A DNA stretch of 64,000 nt from Glacieibacterium frigidum (GTDB taxonomy: Bacteria > Pseudomonadota > Alphaproteobacteria > Sphingomonadales > Sphingomonadaceae), in contig NZ_VJWA01000001.1 of NCBI RefSeq assembly GCF_007097155.1, positions 186,001-250,000 on the forward strand, read 5' to 3'. Both the position numbers and the translations under genes were made by a program. The notes under the pieces are model-generated. The model made no database searches. It worked only from the letters and a program-made list of their open reading frames with translations, and was not told where the DNA came from. Shown here piece after piece: positions 25,511 to 34,608 of the stretch. The stretch's first letter is position 1. Every line of letters begins with the position of its first letter.

Positions 25511-27283
25511 ATGACCTTCGCTGCGCCCGGCGCGGTGACGCTGGGCGGACCGCTCGGCGACGCGGTCGCGGCGAACCGTGCCGGCCGGCTGGCGACCTTC
25601 GTCACCGGTCCCGACAGCCCGGCGATAGCGATCTTCGACGCGCCGACCGTCGCAGCGAACGAGGGCGGCGACTGGTACGGCGAGCATGCCGGCAAATGGC
25701 TCTACGCCGCCGCCCGCTCACGCGACCCGGCATTGCTGCCACGCGTGCGCGCCGTCGCCGATCACCTCATCGCGCTGCAGGATGCCGACGGCTATCTCGG
25801 CAACTACCCGCCGTCGCGGCGCTTCATGGTCAGGCAGCCGCCGAAGCCGCACAGCTGGAACGGCGAGCCGGCACTGCGCACCTGGGATATCTGGACCCAT
25901 GCCTATCTGGTCCTCGGCCTGATCGAGGCGACGCGTGCGACCGGCGACGACCGCTATCTCGCAGCCGCGGTGCGGATCGGCGAGCTCGTCGCGCGAACGC
26001 TGGCGACGGGCGACATCGGCATCACCGATCTCGGCAATCACTTCGGCCTGTCGGCGACGGTGATGATCGACCCGGCGTGCGAGCTGTTCTTCGCGACCAG
26101 CGAGCCGCGCTTCCGCGACCTCGCGCTGCTCATCCTGGCACAGGCCGAAAGCGATCCGCACAGCGCCTTCCTGACCGCCGCGCTGAACGGCGAAGACCCG
26201 TCGGCGATCGCGACTGGCAAGGCGTACCAGCTGCTGTGGAACCTCGTCGGGCTGGCGAAGCTGCACCGCGCGACGGGCGAGCCGCGTTTCCTGACGGCCG
26301 TGCATGCGCTGTGGGAGCGGGTGCGTGCCGATCACCTGACGCTGGGCGGCGGTCCGTGGGGCGGGGTGGCGCACCGGTCGCGCGAGGTGTTCAACGCGCC
26401 CGGTGCGTTCAGCCCGCACGCCTATGTCGAGACCTGCTCGACGATGGCTTGGATCCAGCTCAACCGCGAACTGATCGGCATACTCGGCGAGGCGAAGTTC
26501 GCGCAGGCGATCGAGCGCGCCGCCTACAACGACCTGATCGGCGCGCAGTCGGCCGACGGCGAGGACTGGTGCTACTACAGTTTCCCGAACGGCAAGCGGG
26601 TGAACACGACCTATTGGCGCTGCTGCAAGTCGAGCGGCGCGATCGCGGTCGAGGAGCTGCCGGGGGTCGCGTACGGCGTGACGGCGGACGGCGCGGTCGC
26701 GGTCAACCTGCTGGGGCCCTCCGAGGCGACGCTGGAGGTGCCCGGTATCGGACCGGTGACCATCACCCAGACGACCGATTACCCGTTCGGCGAGCGCATC
26801 GCGATCGCCGTCGATGCGCGCGTTCCGCTGCTGGTGCGCATTCCCGACTGGGCGGAGGGCGCAACACTGACCGGGGTCGAGGGTCCGCTCGCCGCCGACA
26901 CCTATGTCCGGGTCGACGCCGCCGACCGGGTGACGCTGACCCTGCCGATGCCGCCGCGGCTGCACCGTGCCGCCGCGCGCAACGTTCAGGAGTCGCTCGC
27001 GCCCGATGGCACGCCTGTCGCGCAGGAGGTGCTGCGACACGACTATGTCGCGTTGACGCGCGGGCCGCTGGTCTATGCGACCGGCCTGGTCGACGGGTAC
27101 AAGGCCGAGGAAACGGTGCGGCTGGCCGCGGGCGCCGTCGCGCCGGCCGGCGACGACGGATTGATGCTGTCCCCCCGCGACCGCGCGCCGATCGCCTTCG
27201 AGCCCTATTACCGCGCCGGCGGACGGCAGGACGGCGCGTGGCGTCTCACGTGGCTGCGCCTCGCCCCCGAAGACGCCGCATGA
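25511..27283 (+). CDS. Glycoside hydrolase family 127 (beta-L-arabinofuranosidase-like)
   Basis: A 590-residue (alpha/alpha)6-barrel protein of the GH127/DUF1680 group. The cysteine-nucleophile and zinc site known from Bifidobacterium HypBA1 is recognisable: E307-T-C309 and C371-C372 (Y-W-R-C-C-K-S-S-G). It would hydrolyse a terminal beta-L-arabinofuranoside or similar furanoside. No signal peptide is seen, so it acts in the cytoplasm on imported material. An in-frame TTG 18 nt upstream is possible; ATG is preferred. It is 7 bp after the FGE-fold gene, and its stop overlaps the CoA-transferase start (ATGA). Confidence 0.85.
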   Translation: MTFAAPGAVTLGGPLGDAVAANRAGRLATFVTGPDSPAIAIFDAPTVAANEGGDWYGEHAGKWLYAAARSRDPALLPRVRAVADHLIALQDADGYLGNYPPSRRFMVRQPPKPHSWNGEPALRTWDIWTHAYLVLGLIEATRATGDDRYLAAAVRIGELVARTLATGDIGITDLGNHFGLSATVMIDPACELFFATSEPRFRDLALLILAQAESDPHSAFLTAALNGEDPSAIATGKAYQLLWNLVGLAKLHRATGEPRFLTAVHALWERVRADHLTLGGGPWGGVAHRSREVFNAPGAFSPHAYVETCSTMAWIQLNRELIGILGEAKFAQAIERAAYNDLIGAQSADGEDWCYYSFPNGKRVNTTYWRCCKSSGAIAVEELPGVAYGVTADGAVAVNLLGPSEATLEVPGIGPVTITQTTDYPFGERIAIAVDARVPLLVRIPDWAEGATLTGVEGPLAADTYVRVDAADRVTLTLPMPPRLHRAAARNVQESLAPDGTPVAQEVLRHDYVALTRGPLVYATGLVDGYKAEETVRLAAGAVAPAGDDGLMLSPRDRAPIAFEPYYRAGGRQDGAWRLTWLRLAPEDAA

Positions 27284-28428
27284 CCCGCTTCCGCAGCCCC
27301 AAGCGTACCGGCCCCGACGGGCCGCTGAGCGGCATCAAGGTGCTCGACCTCAGCGCCTATATCGCCGGGCCGTACGGCTGCACGATGCTGGCGGACCAGG
27401 GCGCGGACGTCATCAAGGTCGAGCCGCCGGCGGGTGATAATCTGCGCCATTATCCCTCGACGCTGGAGGGCGAAAACCGCGCCTTCCTCGGCGTCAACCG
27501 ATCGAAGCGCGGGATCGTGCTCAACCTGAAGCAGGACGGCGACCGCGGCGTCCTGCTCGACCTTGCGGCAGAGGCCGACGTGCTGGTCCACAACTTTCGG
27601 CCCGGCGTCGCCGAGCGGCTGGGGATCGACTTCGCGACGCTGGCGGCGCTCAATCCGCGGCTGATCTATTGCGCGGTCACCGGCTACGGCGAGACCGGGC
27701 CGATGGCGGGCAAGGCGGGGTACGACCAGGTCCTCCAGGCGATGACGGGGATGACCCGGCTGCAGGGCCGCGCCGGCGGCCCGCCGGAACTCACCTATGG
27801 CTCGCCGGTGGATTATTATGCCGCCGCGCTGGTCGCGAGCGGGGTCGCCTCGGCGCTGTACGAACGGACCCGCAGCGGCGTCGGCCAATATGTCGGCGTG
27901 TCGCTGCTGCGCAGTGCGATGGCGATGCAGTCGGCGCGGATGGTGCAGGGGCCGGGCGAGCGCCACGACATCTCGCGCGACATGCGGTCGGGCGGCATCA
28001 CCGGCCTGCACCCGACGGCCGAGGGCTGGCTGTACCTGTCGGCGAACACCGCGCATTTCTGGCGCGCCTTGTGCGAACTGACCGGCCTGGCCGCGCTCGC
28101 CGACGATCCGCGCTACGACACGGTAAAGAAGCGCGCCGAACACGCCGACGAGCTGGTACCGCAGCTGCGCGAGGTCTTGCTGACCCGGACCGCCGCGGAA
28201 TGGGAGGACCTGCTCGCCGACGACGTGCCGTGCTCGGTGGCGCGCGCGGTCGAGGACATGTTCGACGATCCCCAGGTCGCGGCCGAGGAATTGATGGCGA
28301 CGATCCCCCACCCGACGCTCGGGAGCTACCGCGGCATCACCCGGCCGGTCAAATTCTCGCGCACCCCCGGCCCCGCGCCCTTCGCCGCTCCCTCGCTCGA
28401 CGAGGACGGCGAGGCGATCGCACTATAG
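27280..28428 (+). CDS. Class III CoA-transferase (CaiB/BaiF family)
   Basis: A 382-residue family III CoA-transferase. Recognisable parts are the N-terminal G-I-K-V-L-D-L-S-A-Y-I-A-G-P, A-D-V-I-K-V-E-P-P, N-R-S-K-R-G-I-V-L-N-L-K, L-V-H-N-F-R-P-G-V and V-T-G-Y-G-E-T-G-P. It moves CoA between carboxylic acids through a covalent Asp anhydride. Its start overlaps the GH127 stop as ATGA, so it is in the sugar-like operon. It may activate an acid from sugar oxidation that the CitE-like lyase of the divergent operon could then cleave. That link is inference. It overlaps the convergent monooxygenase gene by 6 nt. Confidence 0.85.
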   Translation: MTRFRSPKRTGPDGPLSGIKVLDLSAYIAGPYGCTMLADQGADVIKVEPPAGDNLRHYPSTLEGENRAFLGVNRSKRGIVLNLKQDGDRGVLLDLAAEADVLVHNFRPGVAERLGIDFATLAALNPRLIYCAVTGYGETGPMAGKAGYDQVLQAMTGMTRLQGRAGGPPELTYGSPVDYYAAALVASGVASALYERTRSGVGQYVGVSLLRSAMAMQSARMVQGPGERHDISRDMRSGGITGLHPTAEGWLYLSANTAHFWRALCELTGLAALADDPRYDTVKKRAEHADELVPQLREVLLTRTAAEWEDLLADDVPCSVARAVEDMFDDPQVAAEELMATIPHPTLGSYRGITRPVKFSRTPGPAPFAAPSLDEDGEAIAL

Positions 28429-29604
28429 CCCCAGCCGGCGCAACGGCGCGCCGACGAGCCCGGTGACCATCGTCGCCTGCAGCCACTGCACCGGCCACAG
28501 CCCCGCGAGCGGCCCGACGACCGCATCGCGGAGCCAGGGGATGACCCGGCTGTCGGACTGATAGACCGGCGTGAACAGCGCGCTCATCGCCTGATAGACG
28601 CGGATGTGCAGCCCGCGCAGCGCGACGAACCGCGCCAGCGCGTCGTCGGGCGAGCGCGCGGCGCGCAGGGCCGCCGCCACCGCATAGGCGTCGAGCAGCG
28701 CCATGTTCGCCCCCTGGCCCAGCTGCGGGCTCGTCGAATGCCAGGCGTCGCCGATATGGACGAGGGCGGGCGCGACGGGCCGGGCCAGCGTGCGGTGAGT
28801 GTAGCGGGCGAAGGTCAGCTGCGCCGGGTCGTCGATCTGCGCGGTGAATGCCTCGGCCGCGGGCCAGAGTGCCGCGACGTCGGCGCGCCAGGCGTCGAGC
28901 CCCGCCGCGTGCCACGCGGGCAGGCGATCGGCGCGCAGCGACCAGAAGAAGGCCGCCTTGTCGCCCGGCGCCCCCGGCGTCGTGCCGATCGGCAGCACGC
29001 CGGCCATGACGCTCGCGGCGCGGTAGCGCTGTTCGAGCGCCGCGCCGTCGAACCCTTGCGCCGGCCAGTCGAGGCTCGCCCACAGCGCGCCATAGGCGAG
29101 GTCGCGTCCGCATGGCTTCGCCAGCGGCGTGCGGCTGCCCAGGGCGTCGACGACCAGGTCGAACGGCCCCGCGCTGCTGCCGTCGGTGAAGCGGAGGTAC
29201 CGCCCTTCGGCGTTGGTCGTCCCGGCCACCGCGCGATCGGTCTCGACTTCGATCCCGTCTGCCTGCACGCGATCGAACAACAGGTCGAACAGCGTCGCCC
29301 GATGGATGCCGACGCCGTGGCGGTCGCCCGAGAGCGCCGCATAGCGCATGTCGAGCACGGTGCGACCGTCGGCGCTGCCGTACAGCCGGTCGATCCGCCG
29401 CCCGGCGGCCCGCGCCGCGTCACCCAGTCCGAGCGCGTCGAGCACCGCCAGCCCCGTCGGCTGCAGCATCAGCCCCGACCCTACCGGCCCGGCGTGCGCG
29501 AAGCGTTCGAACAGCCGCACGCGGTGGCCGTCGCGGTGCAGCAGCAGCGCCGCCGCCAGCCCCGCCGGACCGCACCCCGCCACCGCGATATCGAGACTGC
29601 GCAT
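28423..29604 (-). CDS. FAD-dependent monooxygenase (PHBH-like family)
   Basis: A 393-residue class A flavoprotein monooxygenase. It has the N-terminal Rossmann motif V-A-G-C-G-P-A-G-L-A-A-A with acidic residue at the end of beta 2 (L-F-E-R), the middle D-G motif (D-A-L-G-S-R-T) and the C-terminal FAD motif H-I-G-D-A-W-H-S-T-S-P-Q-L-G-Q-G-A-N. It would hydroxylate an aromatic or similar substrate with NAD(P)H and O2. It stands alone on the minus strand, convergent with the CoA-transferase and downstream of priA by 54 bp. Substrate unknown. Confidence 0.87.
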   Translation of the reverse strand: MRSLDIAVAGCGPAGLAAALLLHRDGHRVRLFERFAHAGPVGSGLMLQPTGLAVLDALGLGDAARAAGRRIDRLYGSADGRTVLDMRYAALSGDRHGVGIHRATLFDLLFDRVQADGIEVETDRAVAGTTNAEGRYLRFTDGSSAGPFDLVVDALGSRTPLAKPCGRDLAYGALWASLDWPAQGFDGAALEQRYRAASVMAGVLPIGTTPGAPGDKAAFFWSLRADRLPAWHAAGLDAWRADVAALWPAAEAFTAQIDDPAQLTFARYTHRTLARPVAPALVHIGDAWHSTSPQLGQGANMALLDAYAVAAALRAARSPDDALARFVALRGLHIRVYQAMSALFTPVYQSDSRVIPWLRDAVVGPLAGLWPVQWLQATMVTGLVGAPLRRLGL

Positions 29605-29642
29605 CGCGGGCTTCTTACCCCGCCAGCGCCGTAACGGACAGC

Positions 29643-29658
29643 GGCGCGGTGCCGCGCC
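29643..29658 (-). terminator. Small GC-rich hairpin just after priA
   Basis: On the minus strand the bases directly after the priA stop form a perfect 7-bp stem, GGCGCGG-CA-CCGCGCC. There is no T-run after it, so a classical intrinsic terminator is not certain; it may only protect the 3' end. Confidence 0.3.
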
Positions 29659-31836
29659 TTACATGAAGTTATACGGGTCGACGTCCACTGTGACGCGCAC
29701 CGACGAGGGCAGCTCGACCCCGCCCAGCCAGTCGCGCAGCACGTCCTGCAACGCGAGGCCTCGGCGTGCCTGCACCAGCAGCCGGTGGCGATGGCGGCCG
29801 CGCAGCATCGCCAGCGGCGCGGGCGCGGGGCCGAGGACGCTCAGGCCCGGCAGCACGGGGGCGGCCCGGCCGATGGCGCGGGCGGCGGCGATCGTCGCGG
29901 CTTCGTCCTCGCTCGACACGACGAGTGCCGCCCAGCGTCCGAACGGCGGCGCGCCGACATCGCGGCGCTGCTCGGTCTCGGCGGCGTAGAAGCCTTCCGC
30001 GTCGTACGCGACGAGGGCGCGCATCAGGCGTGCGTCGGGCTGGTGCGTCTGGAGCAGCACGCGCCCCGGCTCGGCCCCGCGCCCGGCACGTCCCGCGGCC
30101 TGGGCGATCTGCTGGAAGCTGCGCTCGCCGGCGCGCAGGTCGCCGCCCGCCAGCCCGAGGTCGGCATCGACGACGCCGACCAGCGTCAGGCCGGGGAAGT
30201 GATAGCCCTTGGTCAGCATCTGCGTGCCGATCAGGATGTCGATCTCGCGCGCCTCGACTGCCGCGACCAGCGCTGCGGCGCGCGCCGGTGACGAGATGGT
30301 ATCGCTCGTCACCACCATGACGCGCGCCGCGGGGAACAGGCGTGCCACTTCCTCGGCGATGCGCTCGACGCCGGGGCCGCACGGCACCAGACTGCCCGGC
30401 GCATGGCACGCCGGGCATTCGGGCGGGGGCGGGCAGGCGAAGCCGCAGTGGTGGCACAGCAGGCGGCGGGTCAGGCGATGCTCGACCATCCACGCGGTGC
30501 AGTTGGGGCAGTTCACCCGCTCGCCGCACGCGCGGCACAGGGTCAGCGGGGCATAGCCGCGGCGGTTGAGGAACAGCAGCGACTGTGCGCCGGCCTCGAG
30601 ATTGACCTGCAGCTCGGCGACCAACGGCGGGCTCAGCCAGTGGCCCGGCGGCGGCGGGGCGTGGCGCAGGTCGACCGCGCGGATGACCGGCAGCGTCGCG
30701 CCGCCGAAGCGCGCCGGCAGGTCGAGCCGCTTGTAGGTGCCGCGCTCGACCTGGACGCGCGTCTCGATCCCCGGCGTCGCGGTGGCGAGGATGACGGGGA
30801 TGCCCTCCAGCTGTGCGCGCACCACGGCGACGTCGCGGGCGTGGTAGTGGACGCCCTCCTCCTGCTTGAAGCTCGACTCGTGCGCCTCGTCGACGACGAT
30901 CAGCGCGAGCTTCGCGAACGGCAGGAACAGCGCCGAGCGTGCCCCGACCAGCACGCGCGCGTCGCCGCTGCCCACCGCGCGCCACACCCGGCGGCGGGCG
31001 TTGGCCTTCAGGTCGCTGTGCCACGCGACGGGCTGCACCCCGAAGCGCGCGGCGAAGCGGTCGAGCCACGGCGCGGTCAGCGCGATCTCGGGCACCAGCA
31101 CCAGCACCTGCCCGCCGGCACGCAGGGCGGCGGCGACGGCCTCGAAATACACCTCGGTCTTGCCCGATCCGGTGACGCCGTCGAGCAGCGTCGGCGCGAA
31201 GGCGCGCGCCTCGACATCGGCGACGAGCGCCGCGGCAGCCTGCGCCTGTGCAGCCTCGAGGCGCGGCGGCGCGAAATCGGGGTCGGGCACGGGGAAGGGC
31301 GCGTCGGCGGCCACCTCGACCTTCGCCAGCGCGCCCGCGGTGACCAGACCTCGGATCACCGCGTCGGACACCTGCCCCCAGCGCGCCAGGTCGCGCGGCG
31401 TACCCTGCCGCCCGGCGATGCGCTCCAGCGCCGCGGTGCGCTGCGGCGTCGCGCGGGCGGGCGTTGTGCCCGTCGGACGATACTCGACCAGCGTCCGGTC
31501 GCCCCCCAGTGCCGAGGACACCGACAGCGCCATGCGCAGCACCGCCGCCGGCGGTGCGACGTAATAGTCGGCGACCCAGTCGATCAGGCGGCGCATCGGC
31601 GCGGGCAGCGGCGGCACGTCGAGGCGCGCGGCGACGGCGCGCAGCTTGGCGTCGGGCACGTCCTTGGCGGGCAGGGCGTCGGCCTCCCACACCGCCCCGG
31701 TGATGATCCGCGGCCCCAGCGGCACCGCGACGATGTCGCCGGGCGCGAGGCTCGTGCCATCGGGCACTGCATAGTCGAGCGCGCCGAGCCCGTACTGGAG
31801 CACGAGGACGCGGACACGGGATCTGGCTTCGCTCAC
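29659..31836 (-). CDS. priA: Primosomal protein N' (PriA helicase)
   Basis: A 725-residue superfamily-2 helicase that reloads the replisome at stalled forks. It has the N-terminal DNA-binding domain (Y-G-L-G-A-L-D-Y-A-V-P), Walker A G-V-T-G-S-G-K-T-E-V-Y, Walker B V-D-E-A-H-E-S-S, and the PriA zinc cluster C-R-A-C...C-P-N-C...C-H-H-C...C-P-A-C. The helicase C-terminal motifs G-T-Q-M-L-T-K-G-Y-H-F and Q-A-A-G-R-A-G-R are also present. GTG at 31836 is chosen because the family sequence begins just after it; an ATG 45 nt upstream has no SD sequence. Housekeeping. Confidence 0.95.
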   Translation of the reverse strand: MSEARSRVRVLVLQYGLGALDYAVPDGTSLAPGDIVAVPLGPRIITGAVWEADALPAKDVPDAKLRAVAARLDVPPLPAPMRRLIDWVADYYVAPPAAVLRMALSVSSALGGDRTLVEYRPTGTTPARATPQRTAALERIAGRQGTPRDLARWGQVSDAVIRGLVTAGALAKVEVAADAPFPVPDPDFAPPRLEAAQAQAAAALVADVEARAFAPTLLDGVTGSGKTEVYFEAVAAALRAGGQVLVLVPEIALTAPWLDRFAARFGVQPVAWHSDLKANARRRVWRAVGSGDARVLVGARSALFLPFAKLALIVVDEAHESSFKQEEGVHYHARDVAVVRAQLEGIPVILATATPGIETRVQVERGTYKRLDLPARFGGATLPVIRAVDLRHAPPPPGHWLSPPLVAELQVNLEAGAQSLLFLNRRGYAPLTLCRACGERVNCPNCTAWMVEHRLTRRLLCHHCGFACPPPPECPACHAPGSLVPCGPGVERIAEEVARLFPAARVMVVTSDTISSPARAAALVAAVEAREIDILIGTQMLTKGYHFPGLTLVGVVDADLGLAGGDLRAGERSFQQIAQAAGRAGRGAEPGRVLLQTHQPDARLMRALVAYDAEGFYAAETEQRRDVGAPPFGRWAALVVSSEDEAATIAAARAIGRAAPVLPGLSVLGPAPAPLAMLRGRHRHRLLVQARRGLALQDVLRDWLGGVELPSSVRVTVDVDPYNFM

Positions 31837-31920
31837 CCGCCCGCAGATAGGCGGCGCGCCGTCGGCCCGCCATAGCGGCAATCCGTTGGCGGCGTCGCGT
31901 GCACGCGTTACGATGCGCGC

Positions 31921-32361
31921 ATGGGCTTAAAAATGGCATTGGCAATCGCAGGCGCGCTGCTCGTCGCGGGGTGTGCGACGACGCCGCGCCAGGCGCTGAC
32001 GCCGATGCAGGCGGTGTTCGCCGCCGCCAACGCCGCGCCGCATGCGACGAGCGGGGTATTCGAGTTCAAGGTGCGCGCGACGGGCCGCGACGGCGACCGC
32101 CTCTACCTCAATTCGGAGGCCGACTACCGCGACCAGCGCAATCTGAGCATCGCGATCCTGCCCGACGCGCAGGGCGAACTGGAGCAGCGCTACGGCCCAC
32201 TCGCCAAGGGGCTGATCGGCCGCACGATCAGCGTGCGCGGCGCGGCGCGGCGGGTCCGCATCAACTTCACCGACGGCGGCGCGCCGACCGGCAAATATTA
32301 CTACCAGACGCATGTCGTCGTCGGCACGCCGAGCCAGATCGAGGTGTTGCCGACCCGGTGA
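31921..32361 (+). CDS. Putative lipoprotein, unknown function
   Basis: A 146-residue protein with a lipoprotein signal peptide (hydrophobic stretch then L-L-V-A-G-C, Cys18), so membrane-anchored in the periplasm. The mature part is a small globular domain with R-D-Q-R-N-L-S-I-A-I-L and R-I-N-F-T-D-G. No family is recognised with certainty. It is divergent from priA, and its TGA overlaps the GTG of the next gene. Confidence 0.75.
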   Translation: MGLKMALAIAGALLVAGCATTPRQALTPMQAVFAAANAAPHATSGVFEFKVRATGRDGDRLYLNSEADYRDQRNLSIAILPDAQGELEQRYGPLAKGLIGRTISVRGAARRVRINFTDGGAPTGKYYYQTHVVVGTPSQIEVLPTR

Positions 32362-32909
32362 GTGCGCCCGTCGCGATCCTGCTCGCCGGCTGTGCTGCGG
32401 TCTTCGGCCTGATGTGGCCCGATTTCGATCAGTGGCTGCCCCTGCTCACGCATCGCAGCATCGTCACGCACGGGCTGTGGCTGCCGCTTGCAGTCGCACT
32501 CGCGGCGCGGCGGCAGGCGTGGCTGGCGCCGGTCGCGGCGGGGCTGGCGCTCGGCACCGCGATCCACTGCGCGCCCGACCTGTTTCCGAAGGCGATGCGC
32601 GGCTACGCGATGATCGACCTGCCGTTCGTGGACGGCTTCGGTCGATGGCTGTCGTGGGCCTGGCTGGCGGCGACGGTGGTGATCGGCATCGTCGTGCCGC
32701 TGCGCTGGGTGGAGGCGCGCTGGGGGCGCGACGGTCTGGGTATCGCGGCGGCGGCGACTGCGGTACTCGCGCTCGCCTATTTCGTGCTTCACAGCGAACC
32801 ACCCGAGATGGGCGTGGCGGTCGGCAGTGCGCTCGCATTGGCGCATCCCGCCGCTCGACGGGTGGCGCTCGCCCGGCTATTGGCGATGCGCCGCCGCCCC
32901 GAAAGCTGA
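32358..32909 (+). CDS. DUF457-like integral membrane protein
   Basis: A 183-residue membrane protein with about five predicted TM segments (near residues 3-19, 40-55, 57-73, 95-115, 128-150). The motif [19 protein letters not shown] resembles the D-x-D...P...HR..TH signature of DUF457/YdjM membrane metal-dependent hydrolases. The start is GTG overlapping the previous stop (GTGA). Function unknown; translationally coupled to the lipoprotein. Confidence 0.7.
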   Translation: MSAPVAILLAGCAAVFGLMWPDFDQWLPLLTHRSIVTHGLWLPLAVALAARRQAWLAPVAAGLALGTAIHCAPDLFPKAMRGYAMIDLPFVDGFGRWLSWAWLAATVVIGIVVPLRWVEARWGRDGLGIAAAATAVLALAYFVLHSEPPEMGVAVGSALALAHPAARRVALARLLAMRRRPES

Positions 32910-32913
32910 ACCC

Positions 32914-33567
32914 ATGAAATTCTTCGTCGACACTGCCGATACGGCCGAAATCGCGTCGCTTGCCGAGACCGGCTTGCTCGATGGCGTGACCACCAACCCC
33001 AGCCTGATCCACAAGTCGGGGCGCCAGTTCCTCGAGGTCATCGCCGAGATCGCCGGGCTCGTGAAGGGCCCGGTGTCGGCCGAGGTCGTGGCCGTCGGTG
33101 CCAAGGAAATGCTGCGCGAGGCCGAGGTGCTGCGCAAGCTCGGCGACAATATCTGCATCAAGCTGCCGCTGACGATGGAGGGGCTGACGGTCTGCCGCAA
33201 GCTGGCGGACGAGGGCGTCATGGTTAACGTCACCCTGTGCTTCTCGGCGGCGCAGGCGCTGCTCGCGGCGAAGGCGGGCGCGGCGTTCATCTCGCCCTTC
33301 GTCGGGCGTCTCGACGACATCGGTCAGGACGGCATGCTGCTGATCGAGGATATCCGCACGATCTACGACAATTACGCGTTCGATACCGAGATCCTGGTCG
33401 CCAGCGTCCGCCACCCCGTGCACGTGCTGCAGGCGGCGAAGCTCGGCGCCGACGTCGCGACGATGCCGCCGGGCGTCATCCGCGCGCTCGCCAACCACCC
33501 GCTGACCAATTCGGGCCTCGCGGCTTTCCTCGACGATTGGGGCAAGACCGGGCAGTCGATTGTCTAG
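32914..33567 (+). CDS. fsa: Transaldolase / fructose-6-phosphate aldolase
   Basis: A 217-residue class I aldolase of the short transaldolase (TalB-type 3B/FSA) subfamily. The N-terminus [17 protein letters not shown], the Schiff-base Lys in I-C-I-K-L-P, and S-P-F-V-G-R-L-D-D are all canonical. It takes part in the non-oxidative pentose phosphate pathway or FSA reaction; the two activities cannot be told apart here. It lies 4 bp after the membrane protein gene and 9 bp before xerC. Confidence 0.92.
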   Translation: MKFFVDTADTAEIASLAETGLLDGVTTNPSLIHKSGRQFLEVIAEIAGLVKGPVSAEVVAVGAKEMLREAEVLRKLGDNICIKLPLTMEGLTVCRKLADEGVMVNVTLCFSAAQALLAAKAGAAFISPFVGRLDDIGQDGMLLIEDIRTIYDNYAFDTEILVASVRHPVHVLQAAKLGADVATMPPGVIRALANHPLTNSGLAAFLDDWGKTGQSIV

Positions 33568-33576
33568 AGCGGGCGT

Positions 33577-34482
33577 GTGACCGCGACGGCGACCACCCTC
33601 GTCGTCGAGTTTCTCGACAGCCTGACGCACGCGCGACGCCGTTCGGTGCATACGATCCGCGCCTATGCCGCGACGCTGCACGGTTTCGTCGCCTTCATCG
33701 GCCAAAGCCGCGGCGAGGCGGTGACGCAGGCGACGCTCGACGACCTGACCCGCGCCGATATCCGCGCCTGGCTCAGCAGCCGGCGGGGGGAGGGGCTCGT
33801 CAATGCGTCGCTGGCGCGCGACGTGTCGGCGCTGCGGACCTTTCTGGCGTGGGCGGCGCGGACCCACGGGTTGAAGCGCGACGCGCTGGCGGGGCTCAGG
33901 TCGCCCAAGGTGCCGCGCCGCGTGCCGCGCCCGCTCAGCCCGGCGGCGGCGAAGGACCTCGCGCAGGTCGCGGGCGATGCAGCGGTGCAGCCGTGGATCG
34001 CGGCGCGCGACACCGCGGTGCTGCTGCTGTGCTACGGCGCGGGGCTGCGGATCTCGGAGGCGCTGTCGCTGACCGCTGCGGATTTGCCGCTGGCCGAAAC
34101 GCTGACCGTCACCGGCAAGCGCGCCAAGTCGCGCGTCGTGCCGCTGCTGCCCGCGGTGCGCGAGGCGGTGGCGACCTATCTGAAGCTGTCGCCCTGGCCC
34201 GCCGAGGGCCCGGTGTTCCGCGGTGCAAAGGGCGGCCCGCTGCAGCCCGAACTCGTCCGCCGTGCGGTGGCGGGCGCCCGCGCCGCGCTCGGCCTGCCCG
34301 ACACCGCGACACCCCACGCACTGCGACACAGCTTCGCGACGCATCTGCTGGCGCGGGGGGCGGACCTGCGCCAGATCCAGCAGCTGCTTGGCCACGCCAG
34401 CCTGTCGTCGACGCAGATCTACACGCAGGTCGACGCGGCGCAGCTGCTCGACGTCTACCGCAACGCCCACCCGCGAGCGTAA
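33577..34482 (+). CDS. xerC: Tyrosine recombinase XerC
   Basis: A 301-residue tyrosine recombinase with N-terminal SAM-like core-binding domain (about 8-100) and C-terminal catalytic domain. Catalytic residues are visible: R158 (G-L-R-I-S-E), Lys in the G-K-R-A-K hairpin near 181-184, H247-x-x-R250, H273 (L-G-H-A-S), Y282 (Q-I-Y-T-Q). Length and C-terminus fit chromosomal XerC, which resolves dimers at dif with XerD, and do not suggest a phage integrase. No att site or phage genes are near. The start is GTG. Confidence 0.9.
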   Translation: MTATATTLVVEFLDSLTHARRRSVHTIRAYAATLHGFVAFIGQSRGEAVTQATLDDLTRADIRAWLSSRRGEGLVNASLARDVSALRTFLAWAARTHGLKRDALAGLRSPKVPRRVPRPLSPAAAKDLAQVAGDAAVQPWIAARDTAVLLLCYGAGLRISEALSLTAADLPLAETLTVTGKRAKSRVVPLLPAVREAVATYLKLSPWPAEGPVFRGAKGGPLQPELVRRAVAGARAALGLPDTATPHALRHSFATHLLARGADLRQIQQLLGHASLSSTQIYTQVDAAQLLDVYRNAHPRA

Positions 34483-34496
34483 ACCAACCTTCTCTG

Positions 34497-34591
34497 CTTT
34501 CCTTCGTGCCTTCGTGTGAGCAATTCTGCCTTCCTGCTTCTCAGGAGAAGAAAGAAAGAAGTGGCTCACACGAAGGCACGAAGGCACAAAG
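34497..34591. repeat. Palindromic intergenic repeat, copy 1 (8-bp arm family)
   Basis: A 20-bp perfect inverted repeat, CCTTCGTGCCTTCGTGTGAG (34501-34520) against 34565-34584, encloses 44 bp. Inside is a second small stem CTTCTC-AG-GAGAAG (34537-34550). The arms are built of 8-bp units CTTCGTGC. The motif AATTCTGC after the left arm is shared with copy 2 at 51,571. A TTTTT run (34606-34610) follows, so it may also terminate xerC and, from the other side, argB. Confidence 0.8.
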
Positions 34592-34608
34592 AAGGAAAGA
34601 AGTGCTTT

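Noticed and set aside
33577-34482. Phage or island integrase
   Set aside because: Length, catalytic spacing and housekeeping neighbours fit XerC. No att repeat, excisionase or phage genes were seen.
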